The translations under genes and the position numbers were made by a program. Positions 1 to 7,527 of a stretch of DNA of 64,000 nucleotides are shown piece after piece. Position 1 is the stretch's first letter, and every line of letters begins with the position of its first letter. The notes under the pieces are model-generated. The model was not told the origin of the DNA, did no database searches, and worked only from the letters and a program-made list of their open reading frames with translations. The DNA is taken from contig JAUJEB010000006.1 in NCBI GenBank assembly GCA_030442055.1, positions 1-64,000 of the forward strand, in the 5' to 3' direction. The stretch comes from Agaribacillus aureus (lineage in GTDB: Bacteria > Bacteroidota > Bacteroidia > Cytophagales > Cyclobacteriaceae).

Positions 1-124
1 CCATTGGAAAATGGGAATAAAACCGATAAGGGTATAGTGATGTATAAGAAGAGCCGTATGACGGGAGACTGTCACGTACGGTTCTGTGAGAGGTTCGGGG
101 TGAAATTCCCCTTACCTACTCGAC
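1..124 (+). mobile_element. 3' end of a group II intron (domains V and VI)
   Basis: Domain V is at 51-84 (34 nt): GAGCCGTA at the base pairs with TACGGTTC and the AGC catalytic triad is present. Domain VI follows at 85-124, with a stem closed by GAG/CTC, AGGT/ACCT and GGGG/CCCC and a bulged A at 118. That A is seven nucleotides from the inferred 3' splice site at C124, the usual place of the branch-point adenosine. The rest of the intron, including any reverse transcriptase/maturase, lies left of the window. The 3' exon begins with CGGGC followed by a run of T, like the 3' half of a terminator, which would suit insertion of a class C type intron at a terminator; that class assignment is inference. 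Confidence 0.9.
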
Positions 125-167
125 CGGGCTTTTTTTATTGAATTCTCCCCAAAATTTGTTTTGCTTT

Positions 168-320
168 TAATTCCCACAAGCGGGCCTCGTCTGCCGAAGC
201 TGAAAGCGAAGGCAGACTACGTCGGGTGAGACCCGGTCTCCGACAGATTAGCAACAGCAAGCATCAAACACTGTTGCTTTTGCTCAAACTGTTGCTAATC
301 CACTTTCGATTGTAAGACCA
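168..320 (+). repeat. dispersed repeat D, copy 1, with two strong hairpins
   Basis: The first half (ACAAGCGGGCCTCGTC and following) recurs near 2960 and 25610. The second half (GCAACAGCAA arms, then AATCCACTTTCG) recurs near 28378-28435. It holds a 7-bp hairpin GTCTGCC/GGCAGAC and a perfect 12-bp inverted repeat, GATTAGCAACAG at 246-257 and CTGTTGCTAATC at 289-300. No gene is seen here. Confidence 0.65.
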
Positions 321-326
321 CCCCTC

Positions 327-355
327 GTTAGCAGGTCCTCCGGTCCTGTGCTGAT
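327..355 (+). repeat. short palindrome-flanked repeat P, copy 1
   Basis: The core GCAGGTCCTCCGGTCCTG is shared with 11631-11648 and, inverted, with 505-522. It is one of four copies in the window. With the inverted copy at 498-528 it brackets repeat C copy 1. Confidence 0.7.
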
Positions 356-370
356 CTGATATAATCTAAA

Positions 371-492
371 GCTGTACCCACAAACATTATTTCTATCAAT
401 CCAATCTCCCGCTTATATTGATAGACGCTTGAATATTTATAATCCAGTATATTTTAACTAAAACAAATTTTCACTAAATTAAATCAATACTG
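371..492 (+). repeat. dispersed repeat C, copy 1
   Basis: Shares CCCACAAACATTATTTC and GAATATTTATAATCC with 15846-15925, and CAAATTTTC.CTAA.TTAAATCAATACT with 11770-11795. No open reading frame accounts for it. Confidence 0.6.
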
Positions 493-497
493 CCCCT

Positions 498-528
498 CCT
501 GGCACAGGACCGGAGGACCTGCGCCAGG
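498..528 (-). repeat. short palindrome-flanked repeat P, copy 2 (inverted)
   Basis: The same core as at 331-348 in opposite orientation, closed by a perfect CCTGGC/GCCAGG stem at its ends. In copy 3 the closing stem is ATTAGC/GCTAAT, so the pairing is conserved while the bases differ. Confidence 0.7.
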
Positions 529-597
529 AGGTGGAGGATAGCTAAGTCCTGGTTTTATGAGTGAAGTTTTTTAACGATTAATTCAATACAACATATT

Positions 598-981
598 ATG
601 AAAGTCTTGTCCTCAACAATTCACAGCACAGTTCCGGTTGTTGGCACCGATGATATCCAGAAATCAATTTCTTATTATACTAAGGTTCTGGGGTTTTTAC
701 CTGACTTTCAATTTGGAGACCCAGTTGTTTATGCAGGCGTAAAATCGGGTGAAGCAGAAATCTATTTCGCCTACGACCCGGATCTTGTCAAAGCGATTCA
801 AAAGGAAGTTTTTTCTCCGGAAATTTTCATATGGATCACTGAAGCAGACAAACTATATCAGGAACACACTAATAAGGGTGCGGAAATAATTGACGCTATA
901 TCGGATCGCCCTTGGGGAGCCAGGCAGTATGTTGTTAAGGAAATAAATGGATACCACTTGAAGTTTGCTCAACCATTATAG
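598..981 (+). CDS. VOC family (glyoxalase/bleomycin-resistance-like) protein
   Basis: A 127-residue cytosolic protein with one complete vicinal-oxygen-chelate module. The N-terminal strand (VPVVGTDDIQKSISYYTKVLGF) has the usual DIxxSIxFY pattern, and the C-terminal half ends in PWGARQYVVKEINGYHLKF, matching the PWGxRxFxxxDxxGN..L.F signature of bleomycin-resistance-like members. Family members form dimers that bind a metal or sequester a small molecule. The substrate cannot be read here, and the classical metal-binding His/Glu set is not obvious. It starts at ATG 598 without a Shine-Dalgarno. It stands alone, with repeats on both sides and an attC-like hairpin 57 bp after its stop codon. Confidence 0.85.
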   Translation: MKVLSSTIHSTVPVVGTDDIQKSISYYTKVLGFLPDFQFGDPVVYAGVKSGEAEIYFAYDPDLVKAIQKEVFSPEIFIWITEADKLYQEHTNKGAEIIDAISDRPWGARQYVVKEINGYHLKFAQPL

Positions 982-1037
982 TAATAGGAAATTAATCTCA
1001 GCACTTTGAAAAGAATAGAACCAATTATTACAAAGCC

Positions 1038-1195
1038 AGTAACAAATGCTATGAATGAATGAGATTTCGTAGATCAAGATAGTTTATGAGGACTGGAAAG
1101 TCCACCACAAGTAATAAATTTGAAATAAAGCGTGGCTGTGCGAGAGGAAAGGTTAGTGCATTCTAATCCCCGCTCATCATAGCTGGACGTTATCC
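1038..1195 (+). repeat. attC-like hairpin, repeat B copy 1
   Basis: The ends can fold as a split stem: GTAAC (1039-1043) with GTTAT (1189-1193, one G-U); unpaired spacers AAAT (1044-1047) and TGGAC (1184-1188); then GCTATGA (1048-1054) with TCATAGC (1177-1183), an extrahelical A at 1055, and TGA/TCA. This outer-box/spacer/inner-box/bulge layout is that of integron attC sites. The interior GAAAGTCCACCACAA recurs at 26919-26934, and the right end resembles 27007-27020 and 38614-38628. It lies between the VOC gene and the next start codon, 17 bp before ATG 1213. Confidence 0.5.
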
Positions 1196-1212
1196 ACCAT
1201 AGCCAATTCAAT

Positions 1213-2640
1213 ATGAGAACATTTACACCTATTTTTCTTCTGCTAATTCTGATTGGATGTGTGACTCAGTCGGAAAAGGATAAGGACCTATTGACCGAAC
1301 GAATTTCTAGAATCGAAAACGGTCTTCAACCTAATCTCCAAATCCAGGGAGATAGTATCCCAAACTATAATATAGAAGCAAGGATGAAGGAATTAGGTAT
1401 TCCCGGAGTTAGCATAGCTGTCATCAATGGGGGGCAGCTTGAATGGGCAAAAGGTTATGGGGTCGCAGACAGTTCAGAAAATCGCCCGGTAACCACTGAG
1501 ACTATGTTCTTAGCCGGATCAATAAGCAAGCCTGTAGCTGCCATTAGAACTCATCAGCTTGCCGAAGAGGGTGTCATAAGTTTGGATTCGAACGTCAATA
1601 AATACCTCACAAGCTGGAAACTACCTGAAAATGAGTTTACAGAAAAAGAAAAAGTCACCCCCCGAAGAATATTGAATCATACGGCAGGATTAACAGTTTG
1701 GGGGTTTCCCGGATATGACAAAGGTGATACAATACCTAGTGTATCTGAAGTATTAGATGGTCAAGGAAATACAGACTCCGTTCGTGTCTATAAGGAACCT
1801 GGAGAAAGTTGGATGTACTCTGGTGGAGGGTATACCATTATGCAGCTCATGATTACAGATATTGAAAGAAAGTCATTTCCGGAAATAATGCAGACACATG
1901 TATTAGACCCTTTAGGAATGACAGCCAGTACTTTTAAAAATCCTCTACCACATCAGTATCATTCTATTGCTGCGACCGGATATCGCGTAAATGGGGACGA
2001 AGTAGAAGGGAAATGGCCTATCTATCCTGAAATGGCTGCTGCCGGTCTATGGACGACTCCATCACAGCTCATACTGTATGCACAAGAGATTCAGCAAATT
2101 TACCAGGCCCAACAGGATGGCTTGTTGAAGGCGAGCACGGTAAGTGAGATGCTTACGCCGGGAATGAACAATCATGGCTTGGGACCGGTGGTAAGGGAAC
2201 ATACATTTGGACATGGAGGTGCAGATGAAGGGTTCAGAGCTGATTTGGTGGCCTGGAAAGAGAATCCCGTTGCGATTGTGATCATGGTTAACTCTGACAA
2301 TGGCAGTATCATTCAGGAAATAAAGTTGAGTATCGCTAAGGAATATGGATTGCTTGGTATTGAGCCAATTAAAAGAGTGGTTCAGAAACAATCAGTTGAG
2401 GAACTACAAAGATTTACAGGTAAGTACAATATTCCAGAACTTGGAGATGTAGAAATCATCGTAAAAGACAATGGACTTGAACATCTGGCACCTTTTGCAC
2501 CTGAACCTATTTTTTTACTTCCCGCTTCAGATAGCACTTTTTTCAACAAAAATAATGGTGAATATCTTCAATTTCTCCAAAACGGTGATTCAATAACCGG
2601 GTTCAGATTTTATAGATTTGAAGCAACTAAAATTGAATAG
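1213..2640 (+). CDS. serine hydrolase of the class C beta-lactamase family, lipoprotein
   Basis: A 475-residue protein that starts with a lipoprotein signal (hydrophobic residues 5-15, lipobox LIGC with Cys16), so it is probably tethered in the cell envelope. The beta-lactamase (PF00144) domain has the nucleophile motif S103-I-S-K106, a second motif Y202-S-G in place of YxN, and the third motif H334-G-G. A C-terminal beta domain of about 90 residues follows, as in many esterase or D-aminopeptidase-type members. Most members of this broad family are esterases or peptidases, not true beta-lactamases, and the substrate is unknown. It is monocistronic. A second, unrelated-looking member is at 53044. 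Confidence 0.85.
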   Translation: MRTFTPIFLLLILIGCVTQSEKDKDLLTERISRIENGLQPNLQIQGDSIPNYNIEARMKELGIPGVSIAVINGGQLEWAKGYGVADSSENRPVTTETMFLAGSISKPVAAIRTHQLAEEGVISLDSNVNKYLTSWKLPENEFTEKEKVTPRRILNHTAGLTVWGFPGYDKGDTIPSVSEVLDGQGNTDSVRVYKEPGESWMYSGGGYTIMQLMITDIERKSFPEIMQTHVLDPLGMTASTFKNPLPHQYHSIAATGYRVNGDEVEGKWPIYPEMAAAGLWTTPSQLILYAQEIQQIYQAQQDGLLKASTVSEMLTPGMNNHGLGPVVREHTFGHGGADEGFRADLVAWKENPVAIVIMVNSDNGSIIQEIKLSIAKEYGLLGIEPIKRVVQKQSVEELQRFTGKYNIPELGDVEIIVKDNGLEHLAPFAPEPIFLLPASDSTFFNKNNGEYLQFLQNGDSITGFRFYRFEATKIE

Positions 2641-2662
2641 AAAATATTAAAGGTGGATACGT

Positions 2663-2688
2663 AACCAGTCCAAAAACCCGGACTGGTT
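2663..2688 (+). terminator. hairpin after the serine hydrolase gene
   Basis: A perfect 9-bp stem AACCAGTCC/GGACTGGTT with an 8-nt loop, 22 bp after the stop codon. There is no T-tract, so the terminator role is inferred from position only. Confidence 0.45.
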
Positions 2689-3094
2689 GGAAATAGGATG
2701 TTATTGATTAGGTCTACCATATGTAGCGTGACACTATCAACTGAATACCTCAAAACACTCCTCCAACCTCTTCGAATCCTCCACAAAAATGTTCGATTTA
2801 GATCCAGTCATCCCGACCTCGCCCGCCAAAGCTCTTTGAGTGAAGGAGGGCCTTTCTTTGTTACATTTCTTCGATATTGGTTAGGTATATAATTCCCGGG
2901 GCGGGCTTCGTCGGGTATAACCCGGTCTCCTTTTAGCGAAGAATAAATAACATGTACTTCCCACAAGCGAGCCTCGCCTGAGGTTTAATCAATTACTTCC
3001 GCTCGAACTAGTTTGTAAGACACATCCAGGTTTTATTAAGATATAGGTCTAGCAAGGCTGCCGAGATCTATACCTATGTGCCTAACCCATCTTT
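2689..3094. other. non-coding stretch containing repeat D, copy 2
   Basis: A 64-codon open frame at 2698-2892 has no recognisable features and reads into repeat sequence, so I do not call it. At about 2898-2990 lies a copy of repeat D: CTTTTAGCGAAGAATAA, then ACATG..CTTCYCACAAGCG.GCCTC, shared with 25578-25625. The stretch around 2745-2790 (ACTCCTCCAACCTC) resembles 3881-3900. No other feature is visible. Confidence 0.5.
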
Positions 3095-3125
3095 GAATTC
3101 AATTAAAAATCCTTTAGATTAAGTC
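3095..3125 (+). repeat. dispersed repeat A, copy 1
   Basis: Contains AATTAAAAATCCTTTAGATTAAG, the core of a family present at seven places in this window, all in this orientation and all just upstream of a + strand gene. It lies 95 bp before ATG 3220. This copy lacks the conserved right-hand part. Confidence 0.65.
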
Positions 3126-3219
3126 ATAATAATTCAAAAATATCTGGACCCATAGTTCTGGATGATATTTATATTATCGCTATCTAATTTTTGACTCCTT
3201 TTGTACAAAAACACTTAAC

Positions 3220-3666
3220 ATGCTAAAAACCGGATCTATCATTATAACCATTTGGAGCAGCCTGAATTTTTTGCCCGCACTCTATGTTGTTATTGGGATT
3301 CTTTTCTTAGGAAAACACCCTCCTGGATTGTATGCAATACTAAATGAGGAAAATATCAAATCGTTGAGTCCGGAAATATTGGCAACTGTGGATTCAATTG
3401 GTCTTTTTGCAAACTTGTCCGTAGTAGCTCTAAACCTATTAATTCTAATTGCTATTTGGAAAGGGTTGAATCAAAGAATCTTGTGGGTATTTTGGGCTCT
3501 TTTGGCAGCAATTGCTTTCGCTATTTTGGCAGGAGTTGCAGCTGACTACGCTGTTGGTTATGCTTTTCCAGAAGTAAATATTGTCTCAACTCTTATTTTA
3601 GTCACGGGCTTTATATTTTCTGCAATTGGTCTTTTTAGACCCCTTCCGGACGGTAGTGTTCCATAA
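3220..3666 (+). CDS. small integral membrane protein, function unknown
   Basis: 148 residues with four predicted membrane segments (about 7-30, 62-82, 86-109 and 118-138) and short loops. I do not recognise a family with confidence. The last codons (DGSVP and stop) are encoded by the first bases of repeat G: GGTAGTGTTCCA also occurs just after the ridA stop at 42650. The C-terminus has therefore probably been replaced or trimmed by the repeat. It starts at ATG 3220 and stands alone between repeats. Confidence 0.6.
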   Translation: MLKTGSIIITIWSSLNFLPALYVVIGILFLGKHPPGLYAILNEENIKSLSPEILATVDSIGLFANLSVVALNLLILIAIWKGLNQRILWVFWALLAAIAFAILAGVAADYAVGYAFPEVNIVSTLILVTGFIFSAIGLFRPLPDGSVP

Positions 3667-3855
3667 AAAAGAGAAAAACTGGGTGTGCGTTTGCAACTAC
3701 ATCCTTTTATTTTTTAAGGTAGATACACCGGATCTGCGATCCGGATTATTTAAATGTCCCTCAAATGGAAAATGAGAACCTAAACCTGTAGGTAATACGA
3801 TTTCCTATTATCCTGAATTTGGCCTTATAGGAAAAAATTCCAGGACTATGTTATC
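3651..3855 (+). repeat. dispersed repeat G, copy 1
   Basis: Begins GGTAGTGTTCCA inside the end of the preceding gene. It continues with CTTTTATTTTTTAAGG.GGAT, shared with 42698-42720, then ATCCGGATTATTT, shared with 40857-40870, and a tail ending GGCCTTATAGG that matches GGCCTTATGG at 40911. Confidence 0.6.
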
Positions 3856-4353
3856 TACTCATCTGTCCAAAAACCCAAAATACTCCTCCAACCTCCTCAA
3901 TTTTCTCACCAAGAAGTTAGGTCGAGATCCGGTGATATAAACATTATTATGGACGGGGAAATCATAACGATGAAAGAATAAGCCATTGAGAAATGTTAGG
4001 GTATCATTTAAATAGGTTTGAGCTTGAACGATTAGCTTGAATGTCTTAAATTGAAATAGTGTAAGAAATTAAAGGGTGGTAGTCAAACTTTGATGATAAC
4101 ATGCTGCCTAATTTCAGCAAAAATAAAATGATTAAAGGCAATATGTTGATGCGCCGAATAGGTCTGGCCAAATGTTACAGGTAATTTTGTAAACAGGTTT
4201 ACTACAGAACACAGCTATAATTAACCAGTGCTATTTAACCATTTTTTATGATTAAAATTAATTACTTTAAAGCGTTCACATCTCAATTTTGAGTAGTGGA
4301 ATCTTACGGCAAAATCAGTGTTGCTTTAAGGATATCCCAAATCTATTTATCGT
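3856..4353. other. non-coding stretch with no identified feature
   Basis: About 500 bp with no plausible gene. ATACTCCTCCAACCTC near 3881 resembles 2757-2772, so repeat remnants are likely. Stops are frequent in all frames, and no RNA fold or clear promoter stood out. Confidence 0.4.
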
Positions 4354-5724
4354 ATGAAATATAAAGTACCTATTTCAGTTATTATGATTTGTAATAACAT
4401 AAAGGCCCCCATTCATGAAGCAATACAAAGTGTTCTTTCGCAAAGTTTTGAAATGTTTGAATTAATTTTAGTTAACAATGATTCATGCAATGAGACGGAG
4501 TTTGAACTTAATAAGTATAAGGATTCAAGAATTATTTATATCGAGAATTCTGACAGACAAGGAGATTTTTCTGCAAGAAACCATGGAATGGAATTAGCAA
4601 GTGGCAAATATATTTGTATGATAGATGCAAACCATATATCGCTTTCAGATCGGCTGGAATACCAGTACGAATACCTGGAATCACATCCAAGTGTTTCTGT
4701 CCTGGGAGGCGGATTAGAGATTGTTAATGAAAATGGCGTGATAAAACAAACCGGTTCAACATATTTAAGTTATCCCGAGATCAAAACCCGGCTTTTGCAG
4801 CATTGCTGTTTTAATCAGTCAACTATTATGTTCAGAAGCAATCTGTGTAAAAAGTATGGGCTCTTTTATAATGAAAAATTCAAGCACGCCGCTGACTATG
4901 ATTTTTTGGTAAGAGTCGCCAATAACTTTGCCATAAGAAATGTACCAAAGGTGTTGGTTCAGCGGAAAAGTCATTCAGGTTATTTTTTTCCTCCACCCAC
5001 ATTAGCTCAATCAGAACACGAAGACAGTGTCAGAAAACGTCAACTAAAACAATTTGAAATTGCGTCAAGCGAAAAAGAAGTGGCGCTACACCTAAAGCTT
5101 ATGAAGTCTGAATATGTTATGGATTCGGATCTTAGTATATGTAAAATATGGCTTAACAAGCTATTAGAGGTAAATCATCAAAAAAAACTCTATAATAGCA
5201 ACTACCTTTCGCAACTATTTAAAAGTTCATTGGAATCAGCCGTTTACACCAACGCTTTAGGAGGCTGGTCTATTGAGAAAGAAATGCTCAATCATATTAG
5301 AACCATAATCTCAAAGGATAAATCGATTCTTGAATTTGGTTCTGGAAAAGGGACAGAAGCGTTATTGGAATCTTATAAGGTTACAAGTATTGAACATGAT
5401 GATAGGTTTTTTATTAAGCGTAACAAGTATCATGATATTGTTTTAGCACCCATTCAAAACAATTGGTATACTCGTAAATCTGTTGAAGCTACCCTGAAAC
5501 AAAGCTTTGATCTTATTATAGTTGATGGCCCTCCAGGAGTACTGAGAAAAGGCATATTAGAACATCTGGATTTGTTCGAAAACCTTACTGCTCCAATTAT
5601 CTTTGATGATGTAAATCGCAATTTAGATAAAGACATCATGGAAAAGTTTTGTGATGAATTAAACTTTGATTATGAAATTATTTCCGGTCATGAAAAAGAA
5701 TTTGCAGTTTGTACTAAAATATGA
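4354..5724 (+). CDS. family 2 glycosyltransferase fused to a C-terminal methyltransferase-like domain
   Basis: 456 residues. Residues 5-215 are a GT-A fold family 2 glycosyltransferase: the N-terminal strand PISVIMICNN, Q30-S after the first helix, the S-D-R/RQGDFSARNHG region at 66-78, a divergent DxD (D91-A-N-H) and the acceptor motif AADYDF at 179-184. After a helical linker, residues 302-456 look like a Rossmann methyltransferase-like domain, with motif I ILEFGSGKGTE (325-335), an acidic strand end SIEHDD (345-350) and DLIIVDGPPG (386-395). The protein has no membrane segment. A sugar-modifying role in cell-surface glycans is likely, but donor and acceptor are unknown. It is followed 24 bp later by a GNAT gene and may be co-transcribed with it. 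Confidence 0.75.
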   Translation: MKYKVPISVIMICNNIKAPIHEAIQSVLSQSFEMFELILVNNDSCNETEFELNKYKDSRIIYIENSDRQGDFSARNHGMELASGKYICMIDANHISLSDRLEYQYEYLESHPSVSVLGGGLEIVNENGVIKQTGSTYLSYPEIKTRLLQHCCFNQSTIMFRSNLCKKYGLFYNEKFKHAADYDFLVRVANNFAIRNVPKVLVQRKSHSGYFFPPPTLAQSEHEDSVRKRQLKQFEIASSEKEVALHLKLMKSEYVMDSDLSICKIWLNKLLEVNHQKKLYNSNYLSQLFKSSLESAVYTNALGGWSIEKEMLNHIRTIISKDKSILEFGSGKGTEALLESYKVTSIEHDDRFFIKRNKYHDIVLAPIQNNWYTRKSVEATLKQSFDLIIVDGPPGVLRKGILEHLDLFENLTAPIIFDDVNRNLDKDIMEKFCDELNFDYEIISGHEKEFAVCTKI

Positions 5725-5748
5725 GCAAACTAAACAGGATGATATCCG

Positions 5749-6264
5749 ATGATTACAATTAGAGAAGAAAGCAACGGCGATTTAATCGCTATTAGGAAGA
5801 TAAATGACAAAGCATTTGGTCGACCGCAAGAAGGAAGAGTTATTGATAAACTCAGAGAATCAGATTCACAAGTGCTTTCTTTGGTTGCTGAAATTGACAA
5901 TAATATAGTCGGTCATATTTTTTACAGTACTGCGGTAATAGCGTGTAATAATGAAAGGATAGTTGGAATGGGATTAGCACCAATGGCTGTTTTACCTGCA
6001 TATCAAAAACAAGGAATAGGAAAACTATTAATCAATGAAAGTCTGGATGTACTAAAGAAAAAACGGGTCACTTTCATTATAGTTTTAGGACACGAAGCCT
6101 ACTATCCTAAATTTGGATTTGAGGTAGCGTCAAAATATAACATAAAATGTCAATGGGATGATGTGCCTAACGAAGCATTTATGATACTGATACTTGATAA
6201 AGAAAAAATGTCAAATGTTCATGGAGTTGCAAAATATAGCGACCAATGGAATGAGGCAATGTAG
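5749..6264 (+). CDS. GNAT family N-acetyltransferase (YhbS-like)
   Basis: 171 residues of a single GNAT domain. The acetyl-CoA pyrophosphate-binding loop is Y85-QKQGIG-K92, preceded by the strand GMGLAPMAVLP and followed by VLGHEAYYPKFGFE, which matches the hallmark (V/L)GxxxYYxRFGF of the YhbS group (COG3153). The acceptor substrate is unknown. It starts at ATG 5749, 24 bp after the glycosyltransferase fusion, and probably shares its transcript. It ends at 6264, where a palindrome TGTGCG-AA-CGCACA follows at 6278-6291. Confidence 0.85.
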   Translation: MITIREESNGDLIAIRKINDKAFGRPQEGRVIDKLRESDSQVLSLVAEIDNNIVGHIFYSTAVIACNNERIVGMGLAPMAVLPAYQKQGIGKLLINESLDVLKKKRVTFIIVLGHEAYYPKFGFEVASKYNIKCQWDDVPNEAFMILILDKEKMSNVHGVAKYSDQWNEAM

Positions 6265-6277
6265 ATAAGCAAAAAGA

Positions 6278-6619
6278 TGTGCGAACGCACAACAATAAGT
6301 ATAGGCCATTTGGTTGTAACCCTTCCTGAAAATCGGACCGTCTGGAGATAGAATATTATTAGTTAGGGCCAAACAATATGGGTAGACCTCATCAATCAAA
6401 TGACTCAAAATACCTCTCTGGATTTAGTTTTTCCTTCATTGCAAATCAGTGCGGGAGGTGCGCGGCGTTATACACGGGTACGTTGACAGTAATGTCGGGC
6501 GCGACATACAATATGTAAAAACCTAACATTTGAACACAACTAAAATATATTCCGATACATAAGGATCTTTGCCCTTACTGAATTTTGTAAAGCAGTTTAG
6601 AAATTAAAAATTGGAAAAA
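6278..6619 (+). other. intergenic region with a possible second attC-like fold
   Basis: Begins with the perfect palindrome TGTGCGAACGCACA (6278-6291). CAAC (6290-6293) can pair with GTTG (6482-6485), and inside that GTATA (6299-6303) with TATAC (6469-6473) and GCC (6305-6307) with GGC (6464-6466), an arrangement similar to repeat B. The pairing is short and could be chance. A -7-like GGATCTTTG sits at 6563-6571 before the NmrA-like gene. No gene is seen. Confidence 0.3.
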
Positions 6620-7519
6620 ATGAAAATTACGCTTACAGGTTCACTAGGACACATAGGAAAACCTCTGACACAAAAGTTAATTGAAAAAGAACACACGGTT
6701 ACGGTCATTAGCAGTAATCCGGCAAGAAGCAAAGAAATCGAAGAATTAGGAGCCATTCCTGCTATTGGCACTCTGCAAGACGTCAACTTTTTAGCTTCTA
6801 GCTTTAAAGACGCCGAGGCTGTCTACACAATGATTCCTCCAGCTAATTATTTCGACCATGACCTTGACTTGCCTGGGTATTACCAAGAGCTTGGAAATAA
6901 TTATGCGGAAGCCATTAGGCGAGCGGAAATTAAACGTATTGTAAATCTGAGTAGTATTGGTGCGCATTTGGATAAAGGCAACGGGATTTTGCTGGGTACG
7001 TATCATGTAGAAAATATTCTGAACAATTTACCAGAGGATGTGGCAATTACTCACATAAGACCCACGGAATTTTACTATAATTTATTTGGTTTTATCGACT
7101 TGGTTAGGAGCCAGGGGATAATGGCAAGCAACTTAGAAGAAAGTGACTTGAACGCATGGGTTTCGCCTCAGGATATCGCGGCTTGCGTTGAGGAAGAAAT
7201 CAGCACCCCATCATCAGGACGAAAAGTGCAGTACGTAGCAAGTGACGAATTGACTTATAAAGAAGTGGCAAGTATTTTAGGTTCAGCGATCGGGAAGCCT
7301 GAACTGAAATGGGTAATGATTCCAGACGACCAATTGCTAAAGAGTTTGGAAAGTGCCGGAATGCAACCAGAAATAGCCAAGGGAATGGTAGAAATGTACG
7401 CTGCAGTCCATAGTGGATTATTATACGAAGATTACAACTTGCACAAACCTAAAACATTTGGCCAGGTCAAAATGAAAGATTTTGCGAAAGAATTTGCAGC
7501 AGTCTATAATGAAAAATAG
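6620..7519 (+). CDS. NmrA-like NAD(P)-binding protein (atypical SDR)
   Basis: 299 residues from ATG 6620. A TTG three codons upstream also opens the frame, but the ATG puts the first beta strand (MKITLTGS) at the usual place. The Rossmann motif is GSLGHIG, followed by VTVISSNPAR, an Arg region that commonly selects NADP. NmrA/QOR2-type proteins act as redox sensors or quinone oxidoreductases, and the catalytic YxxxK of classical SDRs is not evident. An AraC regulator starts 8 bp after its stop codon, so the two form an operon. A similar NAD(P)-protein/AraC pairing occurs at 43908-45492. Confidence 0.8.
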   Translation: MKITLTGSLGHIGKPLTQKLIEKEHTVTVISSNPARSKEIEELGAIPAIGTLQDVNFLASSFKDAEAVYTMIPPANYFDHDLDLPGYYQELGNNYAEAIRRAEIKRIVNLSSIGAHLDKGNGILLGTYHVENILNNLPEDVAITHIRPTEFYYNLFGFIDLVRSQGIMASNLEESDLNAWVSPQDIAACVEEEISTPSSGRKVQYVASDELTYKEVASILGSAIGKPELKWVMIPDDQLLKSLESAGMQPEIAKGMVEMYAAVHSGLLYEDYNLHKPKTFGQVKMKDFAKEFAAVYNEK

Positions 7520-7527
7520 AAGGAGAT

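Noticed and set aside
1213-2640. Antibiotic-resistance beta-lactamase
   Set aside because: The YxN motif is YSG and the protein is an envelope lipoprotein with an extra beta domain, so an esterase/peptidase role is more likely; the same caution applies to 53044-54453.
2698-2892. 64-codon open frame
   Set aside because: No domain, no signal and no start context; it runs into sequence shared with the dispersed repeats, so it is probably chance.
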